Source: Sphingomonas carotinifaciens
GTDB lineage: Bacteria > Pseudomonadota > Alphaproteobacteria > Sphingomonadales > Sphingomonadaceae
Assembly: GCF_009789535.1 (NCBI RefSeq)
Contig: NZ_WSUT01000005.1
Location: 1,921,501-1,985,500 of the forward strand
DNA: 64,000 nt
Reading direction: 5' to 3'
Under the pieces are notes generated by a model. That model saw only the letters and a list, made by a program, of their open reading frames with translations, ran no database searches and was not told the origin of the DNA. The translations under genes were made by a program, and so were the position numbers. Positions 46,007 to 52,800 of the stretch are shown in pieces (position 1 is the stretch's first letter; each line of letters opens with the position of its first letter).

Positions 46007-47146
46007 ATGGCGACGATTGTGCAGCCGGCCGGGCGTGCGCGGGACCGGCATGTGCCGGGACACGCCCTTCTGCCCCTCGCCGCCGACGGCGCGGCCATCG
46101 GGCCCGCGCAGGACGAAGACGGCCTGGCCCCGGTCGCCGCGGTCATGCGCGAGATGGCCACGGCCATCGCCGCGGACGGGGTGCTGGTCGCATGGCATGA
46201 TCGCGACCGTGCGCCGGTGCTGCTGTTCGCAGGCGGCGCCTGTGCCGAGGAGCGTCACACCCGTGACGAGATAACCGACCGTGCCCTGCGCGCCGCCACC
46301 GGGATCGATCCCGCCATGCCCGGCCAGTGGCGCGCGCTGGAGGACGCCTCCACCGGCGGTCTGCTCACCACCAGCATCGCCGCGCATGGCGGCACCGTCA
46401 CCATCACCTCGCTGTTCCGCCGCATCGGCATCGCCGCGCGCAGCCCGGCGCGCGACGCCGCCACCCGCTGGCTGCCCATCGTCCAGGCGGTCTCGCGCCT
46501 ATGGGCCGGGCGGCTGCGGGCGCTCACCCGGTTGCGCGGCCTGACGGCGGCGGTCAACACCAGCGATGTCGGCATCCTGCTGGTCGATCGCGATGGCCAA
46601 TGCGTCTTTGCCAACGCCACCGCAGAGGCGATGATCGCCGCCGGAGACGGCCTGCGTCGCAACGGCGGCCTGGTTGCCGGACGGCGGTTGGCGGACACCC
46701 TGCGCCTGCAGGCCGCGATCGAGCATGTGCTGGGGGCCGGCGAACCCGCGGGGCCCGGCGATGCCCCGGTCGTCGCGCTCACCCGCGAAGGCCGCCGCCC
46801 GCTGCTCGCCGCGATCATGTCTGGCGAGACCGGTCCGGCCGGGCAGGGCGGCGAAAGCGCGGTGATCTACGTCTTCGATCCCGAACAGGATCTGCGCCGC
46901 GTCGTCGAGCCCGCCTGCAAGCTGTACGGCCTGTCGCCGGTGGAGGCGCGGCTGACCTGTCTGCTGGCCGACGGCCTCAGCCTGAACGCGGCGGCTGCGG
47001 CGATGCATGTCCGCGAACAGACCGCACGCTCCTATCTGAAACAGATCTTTCTGAAGACGGATACCAACCGGCAGGCCGAACTGGTCTGGCTGATGCTCAA
47101 AAGCGCGGTGCGCACCGCGCCCGGGTGCCGCACCCATTATGTGTGA
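46007..47146 (+). CDS. LuxR-type regulator with PAS-like domain
   Basis: A 379-residue cytoplasmic regulator. The middle (about residues 175-290) resembles a PAS domain (DVGILLVDRDGQCVFANATAEAMI). The C-terminal ~65 residues form a LuxR helix-turn-helix: LSPVEARLTCLLADGLSLNAAAAAMHV followed by QTARSYLKQIFLKTDTNRQAEL. No phospho-receiver domain is present, so the signal is probably a small ligand or protein. The start at 46007 has GGAGGAGG upstream. It stands 201 bp before the repeat-protein gene and is the best candidate regulator for the export operon that follows. Confidence 0.82.
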   Translation: MATIVQPAGRARDRHVPGHALLPLAADGAAIGPAQDEDGLAPVAAVMREMATAIAADGVLVAWHDRDRAPVLLFAGGACAEERHTRDEITDRALRAATGIDPAMPGQWRALEDASTGGLLTTSIAAHGGTVTITSLFRRIGIAARSPARDAATRWLPIVQAVSRLWAGRLRALTRLRGLTAAVNTSDVGILLVDRDGQCVFANATAEAMIAAGDGLRRNGGLVAGRRLADTLRLQAAIEHVLGAGEPAGPGDAPVVALTREGRRPLLAAIMSGETGPAGQGGESAVIYVFDPEQDLRRVVEPACKLYGLSPVEARLTCLLADGLSLNAAAAAMHVREQTARSYLKQIFLKTDTNRQAELVWLMLKSAVRTAPGCRTHYV

Positions 47147-47160
47147 CCTGCCGATCGCTC

Positions 47161-47197
47161 CCCCCGAATGGGGGCTGTCACGCCCCCCGGTCGGGGG
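47161..47197. repeat. Two short G/C hairpins in the promoter region of the repeat-protein gene
   Basis: CCCCC-GAAT-GGGGG (47161-47174) is followed within 10 bases by a second CCCCC/GGGGG pair (47183-47197). They could end the LuxR-type gene's transcript. The rest of the 201-bp gap up to 47347 should carry the promoter of the next gene, but I cannot define boxes. Confidence 0.4.
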
Positions 47198-47347
47198 TGG
47201 GGAAACACCGCAAGCCGGGGGCGAATAACATGAACAACAGGTGAATATCTGGGTCAGCGCCGAATGTCGGCGCCACTTCGCATGTGATCCGCCGCGAAAC
47301 AGGGGGGACGGATGCGATGTGAATCTCGTCAGAGAGGAATGCAGATC

Positions 47348-49036
47348 ATGAAGATCCATCTCTTCCGTTCGTGCTCCGCGGTGGCGCTGCTCGTCGGCGC
47401 GGCGGCAGTCGCCGATGCACAGACCACCGAACCTACGACCCAGAACGACGCACAGGCCGGTCGCAACGTGGCGCAGGACGGTTCTTCTTCCTCGTCCTAC
47501 GATTACAACCTCAACGATCAATCGACGGCGGAAGCCACGCAGACGATCTCGGATTCCGGCAACGACAGTTCCGACAATTCGACCAGCGTCGCGGACTCGG
47601 GCAACGATAACTCGCAGACCGACAATTCCACGAACGTGGCCGACAGCGGCAACAACAGCTCGCAAACCGACAACTCGACCAATGTCGCGGACTCGGGCAA
47701 CGTCGCGGACTCGGGCAACGACAACTCGACCACCGATGCCTCGACCAACGTCGCCGACAGCGGCAATGCCGATAATTCGGTCTCGATCGCCGACAGCGGC
47801 AATGCCGACAATTCGACGAACGTCGCGGACAGCGGCAACGACAGCTCCACCACCGACAACTCGGTTTCGATCGCCGATAGCGGCAACGCCGATAATTCGA
47901 CGAACGTCGCGGACAGTGGCAACGACAGTTCCACGACCGACAATTCCGTGTCGATTGCCGATAGCGGCAACGACAATTCGACGACGGATGCATCGACCAA
48001 CGTCGCGGACAGTGGCAACGACAGTTCCACCACCGACAACTCGGTTTCGATCGCGGACAGCGGCAACGACAATTCGACCACGGATGCGTCCACCAACGTC
48101 GCCGACAGCGGCAACACCGACAATTCGGTGTCGATCGCCGACAGCGGCAACGACAATTCGACCACCGATGCGTCGACCAACGTCGCCGACAGCGGCAACG
48201 ACAGTTCGGACAACTCCACCAACATTGCCGACTCGGGCAACGACAACTCGACCACCGACAATTCGGTCGCCATCGCCGATAGCGGCAACAGCGACAGCTC
48301 GGACAACAGCTCGGTGTCGGGCGGTCGTTTCGCGGCCAACAATGGCAGCACGGTGACCGACAACAGCGACAACAGCGACAATTCGGTCGCCATCGCTGAC
48401 TCCGGCAACGACAGCTCGGACAACTCGACCAATATCGCGGATTCGGGCAACGACAGCTCGGATAATTCGACCAACATCGCCGACTCCGGCAACGACAATT
48501 CGCAGACCGACAACTCGACCAACGTCGCCGACAGCGGCAACGACAATTCGACCACCGACAATTCGGTCGCCATTGCCGACAGCGGCAATGACAATTCGAA
48601 CAACTCCGACAACTCCGACAACTCGACCACCGACAATTCCGTCGACATCGCCGATAGCGGCAACGACAACTCGCAGACGGACAATTCGGACAACTCCACC
48701 AACGACAATTCGGTGATGATCGCCGACAGCGGCAACGACAACTCGACCAATTCGCTGGACTATTCGACCCGTACGGGGACGGCCTCGTCCTCGAACGTGT
48801 TCGGCGACGGCGCGCTGGTCGCCAGCTCCACGCTGTCCAGCTACGTCACCGGCGTCAGCGTCACCTTCGGTGGCTATGACGGCGATACGCCCGCGGTGGA
48901 CAACAGCATCAGCAATGACGGCAGTGCCTTCCAGAACTTCGCCGGCATGCAGGCGCTGAACCAGAATACCGGGGTCGCGGCATCGCAGAACGCCAATGTC
49001 AGCGTGGCGGTCTCCACCGGCGACGTCGCCTTCTAA
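47348..49036 (+). CDS. Exported Asp/Asn/Ser-rich repeat protein, possible fibre subunit
   Basis: A 562-residue protein with signal peptide (ending VADAQTTE). Residues ~70-475 are about 25 imperfect repeats built on (V/I)ADSGN followed by DNS-, SS- and TTD-containing linkers, with unit lengths of mostly 10, 12, 14 or 16 residues. One short break, SVSGGRFAANNGS, lies near the middle. There is no Cys, Lys or Arg in the repeats, which are highly acidic. The C-terminal ~100 residues are different: a Gly/Ser-rich segment and the motif SAFQNFAGMQALNQNTG, shared with the next gene's product. Hydrophobic VA/IA pairs spaced regularly would suit a stacked beta or amyloid fold. No known family is certain; a Fap-like major subunit is my inference. 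Confidence 0.75.
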   Translation: MKIHLFRSCSAVALLVGAAAVADAQTTEPTTQNDAQAGRNVAQDGSSSSSYDYNLNDQSTAEATQTISDSGNDSSDNSTSVADSGNDNSQTDNSTNVADSGNNSSQTDNSTNVADSGNVADSGNDNSTTDASTNVADSGNADNSVSIADSGNADNSTNVADSGNDSSTTDNSVSIADSGNADNSTNVADSGNDSSTTDNSVSIADSGNDNSTTDASTNVADSGNDSSTTDNSVSIADSGNDNSTTDASTNVADSGNTDNSVSIADSGNDNSTTDASTNVADSGNDSSDNSTNIADSGNDNSTTDNSVAIADSGNSDSSDNSSVSGGRFAANNGSTVTDNSDNSDNSVAIADSGNDSSDNSTNIADSGNDSSDNSTNIADSGNDNSQTDNSTNVADSGNDNSTTDNSVAIADSGNDNSNNSDNSDNSTTDNSVDIADSGNDNSQTDNSDNSTNDNSVMIADSGNDNSTNSLDYSTRTGTASSSNVFGDGALVASSTLSSYVTGVSVTFGGYDGDTPAVDNSISNDGSAFQNFAGMQALNQNTGVAASQNANVSVAVSTGDVAF

Positions 49037-49051
49037 GGCGGGGGCGTCACG

Positions 49052-49080
49052 AAGCGGCGGCAGTTCCCCTGCCGCCGCTT
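49052..49080 (+). terminator. Perfect 12-bp hairpin after the repeat-protein gene, possible attenuator
   Basis: AAGCGGCGGCAG and CTGCCGCCGCTT pair perfectly around a 5-base loop and are followed by a pyrimidine-rich CTTCCTTTCT. It sits between the repeat-protein gene and the rest of the operon, so partial termination here would give more of the subunit than of the export parts. Confidence 0.7.
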
Positions 49081-49107
49081 CTTCCTTTCTCGCCTGGGGA
49101 GATTTCG

Positions 49108-49494
49108 ATGACCATCCTGCCCATGACCACCGCCGCCCTGATCCTGTGCATCGCTGCTCCGGCGCCGCTTGCCGCTCAGGTACTGGATCGGGGTGAGGCG
49201 CAACCGGTGACGCTGCCGGCAAGCGACATGCTGTTCGGCACATCCGCGCTGGACGAGGATGTGCTGGCGGCGATCGCGGGGCGACAGGATACGCGCCAGG
49301 CGGCGCTGGCCGATCAGGCGGCGGGGGTTGCGAACAACAGTGTCGGCGATCACGTTCGCACCGGCGACGCCAGCGTTGCGGACAACGCGTTTCAGAACCT
49401 GTCCGGCCTGTCGATCGTGAACATCAACACCGGCAACAACGTCGCGATCAATGCGGCGATGAACGTCAATATCGCCATCGCACCGGCTCCATGA
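49108..49494 (+). CDS. Small secreted protein sharing the repeat protein's C-terminal motif
   Basis: A 128-residue protein with signal peptide (ending PAPLAAQVL). Its C-terminal ~45 residues, DNAFQNLSGLSIVNINTG then NVNIAIAPAP, align well with the end of the preceding repeat protein (SAFQNFAGMQALNQNTG then NVSVAV). That suggests a common export or assembly signal. It has no long repeats. By analogy to Fap operons it could be a minor or nucleating subunit (FapB-like) or FapE-like factor, but sequence homology to those is not shown. The next gene overlaps its stop by 4 bases (ATGA). Confidence 0.7.
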   Translation: MTILPMTTAALILCIAAPAPLAAQVLDRGEAQPVTLPASDMLFGTSALDEDVLAAIAGRQDTRQAALADQAAGVANNSVGDHVRTGDASVADNAFQNLSGLSIVNINTGNNVAINAAMNVNIAIAPAP

Positions 49495-50219
49495 CCGGGC
49501 GGGGGGGCATCGGGGGCATGGCGGTCGCGACGGGAATGGCGCTGCCGCTACTGCTGGGCGCGTGCGGGGGGACGGTGTCCGACCGCGCGCGCTTTGTTAC
49601 GTCCGGGGCGCCCGTCGGCGATTTTTCGGTGCCCGTCCGCTCGGTGGCCGATCAGCGTTTCGCCGGCATCGTCCGCCAGAAATTCGATTTCAGTTGCGGG
49701 TCGGCGGCGCTCGCGACGCTGCTTCGCTACCATTACGACCTCGACGTGCGCGAGGAGGTGGCATTTCGCGGCATGTGGGCACGCGGCGACCGTGCGCAGA
49801 TCCGGCGCCTCGGCTTTTCGCTGCTCGACATGAAGCGATGGCTCGCCAGTCGCGGGCTGGCGGCGGATGGCTACAAGGTGCCGCTCGACCGGGTGGCGGA
49901 TACCGGCATACCCGGCATCGCGCTGATCGCGGTCCGCAACTACCGCCATTTCGTGGTGGTGAAGGGCGTCCGGGGGGACGAGGTGCTGCTCGGCGATCCG
50001 TCATCGGGGATCACCGTCATGCCACGGGCCGCGTTCCAGGCGGCGTGGAATGGCATCTATTTTGTGCTCGCCGCCGACCAGCAACTGGCACGCAACCGCT
50101 TCAACCGGGCGTCGCAATGGTCGGCCTATGCGCGGGCGCCGCTGGGCGCGCGCTTTGCCGAACCGGTCAGCCAGCAGGCGCTGTCGATCACCGCGCCATT
50201 TTACGGAGACATATCATGA
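49491..50219 (+). CDS. C39-family cysteine peptidase, probable lipoprotein (FapD-like)
   Basis: A 242-residue protein with a lipobox-like LLLGACGG, so Cys25 may be lipidated and the enzyme anchored facing the periplasm. The C39 peptidase domain has the full set: Gln63 before FDFSCGSAALATLL with Cys69, His153 in YRHFVVVKG and Asp169 in LLGDPSSG. C39 enzymes cleave leader peptides in bacteriocin exporters. A stand-alone one (FapD) is part of the Pseudomonas functional-amyloid system. Here there is no ABC transporter, and an outer-membrane barrel gene lies nearby, as in fap operons. Coupled to its neighbours by ATGA overlaps on both sides. Confidence 0.85.
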   Translation: MTGRGGIGGMAVATGMALPLLLGACGGTVSDRARFVTSGAPVGDFSVPVRSVADQRFAGIVRQKFDFSCGSAALATLLRYHYDLDVREEVAFRGMWARGDRAQIRRLGFSLLDMKRWLASRGLAADGYKVPLDRVADTGIPGIALIAVRNYRHFVVVKGVRGDEVLLGDPSSGITVMPRAAFQAAWNGIYFVLAADQQLARNRFNRASQWSAYARAPLGARFAEPVSQQALSITAPFYGDIS

Positions 50220-50905
50220 TGGGGGCAGTCGTGATGATGCTGATCGCGCAAGGGGCGCCGTTCGCGGCGGCGCCGGTGGCCGATACGGAACTGGCCGAGC
50301 AACGCGGCGGCTTCCGCCTGCCCAGCGGCATCGATGTCGCGCTGACCGTGCAGACGCAGACGGCGATCAACGGCGCGGTCGTGCTGCGCACCGTCTTCCG
50401 GACCGAGGATGCCGGCCCGTCCTTTGCTGTCTACACGCCGCGTCCCGGCGAAACCGTGGCGGCGCGCGGCGATGGCGGGCAGGGGGGTGCGCCCGCCACC
50501 ACGCCGGTCATCAGCTATGATCGCGCCACCGGCATCCATGTCACGCGCGGCGCGGCGATGCCCGGCGTCACCATCACCGGCGGTGCCGCCTCGGCCCAGT
50601 CGCTTGCGGCCGGGCTCCAGCGCGTGGGCGATGCAAGCGCCGCCACCGATGCCGGCTGGCTGCGTCAGGCCACCGCCGGTGCCACGCGCACCGCGACGCT
50701 GGAGGGGCAGGATCTCAGCATCACCCATTTCGCCGGGGCCGGGTTCGGCTCGCTCATCCTCAATACCGGCGACGACCGCGCGATCGATACGCAGACCAGC
50801 GTCAGCATCGCGCTGGCCAATGCCGGGCCGGACGTGTTGGGCTCCGCGATGTTCCGTGCGGCCAATGTGGGGATCGAGGCCGCCATGATGCGGGCCGCCA
50901 ATTGA
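50216..50905 (+). CDS. Secreted protein of the C39/barrel operon, function unknown
   Basis: A 229-residue protein with a short N-terminal hydrophobic signal (ending APFAAAPVAD). It is rich in Ala, Gly and Thr, with no Cys. Its second half includes LILNTGDDRAIDTQTSVSIALANAG, which echoes the NTG and alternating V/I pattern at the ends of the two upstream secreted proteins. The start overlaps the C39 gene stop (ATGA) with GGAG 8 bases upstream. It may be another exported component of the same structure or a periplasmic chaperone; no family recognised. Confidence 0.6.
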   Translation: MMGAVVMMLIAQGAPFAAAPVADTELAEQRGGFRLPSGIDVALTVQTQTAINGAVVLRTVFRTEDAGPSFAVYTPRPGETVAARGDGGQGGAPATTPVISYDRATGIHVTRGAAMPGVTITGGAASAQSLAAGLQRVGDASAATDAGWLRQATAGATRTATLEGQDLSITHFAGAGFGSLILNTGDDRAIDTQTSVSIALANAGPDVLGSAMFRAANVGIEAAMMRAAN

Positions 50906-52245
50906 TGCGGGGGGTACGCGCGCTGCTGCTCGCCGGGGCGGGTTTGCCGCTGCTGCTCGCCGCGCCCGCCGATGCCGCCCAGCGTCAGCGCCGCCCGTCG
51001 CTCCAGGCGCAACTCGACCGGGCGATGACGCTGATCGAGGCGCAGCGCCAGCAGTTGCAGACCCAATCGGCGGAGATCGCCCGATTGCGCGAGCGGGTGG
51101 ATGCCGGTGAGGCGGCGGCCACCGCACCGCTTCCCCCGATCGGCCCGGTGCGCCCGCCCGCGGTGGTCGCCGCGCAGGCGGCCGCGCCCGGTGCGCCCGG
51201 CGATCCCGCCGGCGTGCTGCAACCGCCGCTCGCGCCGCTCGAGCGCGTCGGCCAGGCGCCGGAGGACGAGGATCGGCCGATCGAGCTGGCCGTGCTCGAT
51301 GCGCAGGGCAGCGTCGTCACGCGAAAGGGTCAGCTTACCGGTGAATTGCAGTTCGACTATGCCCGCGCCGATCGCAACCGTGCGATCTTTCGCGGCATCG
51401 AACTGGTGGAGGCGGTGCTGGTCGGCGTCTTCGACATCAACGAAAGCCGACAGGATGTGCTGACCGCCTCCGCCGCGCTTCGCTACGGCCTGACCGATCG
51501 GCTGGAACTCGGCATGCGGGTCCCGTTCGTCTACCGCTCCGATGCGTCGGTCGTCGCGCCCATTGCGGGCAGTACGCCCAACGACTCCGCTGCGACGCTG
51601 GACAGCTCCGTTTCGGGTCGCGGCATCGGTGATATCGAACTTTCCGCGCGCTATCAGTTGATCGACGGGCGGGCGGGATTACCCTTCGTTATCGCGAACT
51701 TGCAGGGCGTTATCCCCACCGGCTCCGACCCCTTCGCCATCCCCCGCGACGAACTCGGCCGCCCCACCCGAGCCAGCACCGGCGCCGGCTTCTGGGGCCT
51801 CACCCCCGGCCTCACCGCCATCCTCCCCACCGACCCCCTCGTCCTCTTCACCACCCTCGCCTACACCTTCAACCTCGGCAAGAACGTCGACACCCGCATC
51901 CCCCCCGTCATCATCGACTATGTCGACCCCGGCGACGCCCTCTCCGCCAACGCCGGCATCGGCATCGCCTTCAACCAGCGCACAACCATGAACTTCGGCT
52001 ACGCCCACAGCTGGGCCTTCGGCACCAAGACGCTCACCAGCCTGATCGAGCCGACCGCCGCCTGGCCCGGACAGCGCATGACACGCTCCCGCGACCTGCA
52101 GATCGGACGCCTGCTCTTCGGCGTAACCTACCGCGTAACCGATCGCGCCAGCCTCAACTGGTCGGTCGAGGTCGGCGCGACGGACGACGCGACCGACCTG
52201 CGTACGGTTTTACGCATACCGACGGTTCTGCTCAGAGGTAGTTGA
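50905..52245 (+). CDS. Outer-membrane barrel protein with N-terminal coiled coil (FapF-like)
   Basis: A 446-residue exported protein with signal peptide (ending APADAAQRQ). Residues ~30-65 form a heptad-like coiled coil (LDRAMTLIEAQRQQLQTQSA). A Pro/Ala-rich linker (~70-110) follows, then a beta-rich region to the end with alternating aromatic/hydrophobic strands (LELGMRVPFVYRSD, GDIELSARYQL, MNFGYAHSWAFG, LLFGVTYRV). Coiled coil, linker and barrel is the layout of FapF, the trimeric outer-membrane pore of the Fap system. The ATG at 50905 overlaps the preceding stop. A block at about 51715-52030 uses almost only C-ending codons, unlike the rest of the gene. Confidence 0.75.
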   Translation: MRGVRALLLAGAGLPLLLAAPADAAQRQRRPSLQAQLDRAMTLIEAQRQQLQTQSAEIARLRERVDAGEAAATAPLPPIGPVRPPAVVAAQAAAPGAPGDPAGVLQPPLAPLERVGQAPEDEDRPIELAVLDAQGSVVTRKGQLTGELQFDYARADRNRAIFRGIELVEAVLVGVFDINESRQDVLTASAALRYGLTDRLELGMRVPFVYRSDASVVAPIAGSTPNDSAATLDSSVSGRGIGDIELSARYQLIDGRAGLPFVIANLQGVIPTGSDPFAIPRDELGRPTRASTGAGFWGLTPGLTAILPTDPLVLFTTLAYTFNLGKNVDTRIPPVIIDYVDPGDALSANAGIGIAFNQRTTMNFGYAHSWAFGTKTLTSLIEPTAAWPGQRMTRSRDLQIGRLLFGVTYRVTDRASLNWSVEVGATDDATDLRTVLRIPTVLLRGS

Positions 52246-52332
52246 TCAGAATATTGCGTGATTATTGATGAAGATAAACCGGACACAAGTTCTGCATCGA
52301 CGCGTTTCGCGGGGCAAAGAGATGGAGGATTT

Positions 52333-52800
52333 ATGGGTGTTCGGGTTTATGGAGGGGCCGAGGCAGGGGACAAGCAGGGCACGCCCGACGGCGGTATGCG
52401 CGGCGAAGGTTCCGGCGATGTCGAGAACGGCCTGCGGCATCAGATCGCAGTGGAAAATGGCCGGGTCGTCGAGGTGGAAGAAGCCTCCGGCGTTGTCTTT
52501 GCCGAAACTAACGGGATGGTGGCGACGCCAGTTGAAAAACCGCGCGGCACTGCATCCTCAGGGTGGCAAGCTCCTGTCCTAATTGGTCTTTCTTTTCTGG
52601 CCGGGTTCCTGCTCGGGCGGGGGCGGGTGGTGCGGCGGGGTGTGCCGGTGGCGTTCGTGATGGAGGAGGGGCCGGCCGAGAGCGTGGTTCAGGTACGGGG
52701 CGCCGGACAGGACCGGATACGGGATGCACAAGGGGATTGGGACCGCGTCGATCAAGGGTCCGACGAAAGCTTTCCCGCGAGCGACCCGCCAGCCTATTGA
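52333..52800 (+). CDS. Single-pass membrane protein with SDESFPASDPPAY tail, function unknown
   Basis: A 155-residue protein. The first ~75 residues are polar and Gly/Glu-rich. One helix (GWQAPVLIGLSFLAGFLLG) follows near residue 80, and a soluble tail ends in DQGSDESFPASDPPAY. That C-terminal motif is common in small alphaproteobacterial proteins of unknown role. The start at 52333 has GGAGG 5-8 bases upstream. Its last 7 bases overlap the end of the convergent gene. A loose EcfG-like promoter pattern lies upstream but is not convincing. Confidence 0.6.
   Translation: MGVRVYGGAEAGDKQGTPDGGMRGEGSGDVENGLRHQIAVENGRVVEVEEASGVVFAETNGMVATPVEKPRGTASSGWQAPVLIGLSFLAGFLLGRGRVVRRGVPVAFVMEEGPAESVVQVRGAGQDRIRDAQGDWDRVDQGSDESFPASDPPAY

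Noticed and set aside
47518..48750. A 410-codon open frame on the minus strand opposite the repeat protein
   Set aside because: It arises because the repeated codons (GAC, AAC, TCG, ACC) contain no reverse-strand stops. It has no signal, no ribosome-binding site and no family pattern; the plus-strand frame has a signal peptide and a good start.
47570..48770. Short repeated DNA that might be read as a CRISPR array
   Set aside because: The repeats are in-frame codon repeats of varying length without unique spacers, and no cas genes are nearby.
52284..52313. EcfG-like promoter (GGACA, 17 bases, CGTT) before the 52333 gene
   Set aside because: The first box differs from GGAAC at two of five positions, which is too weak to claim.
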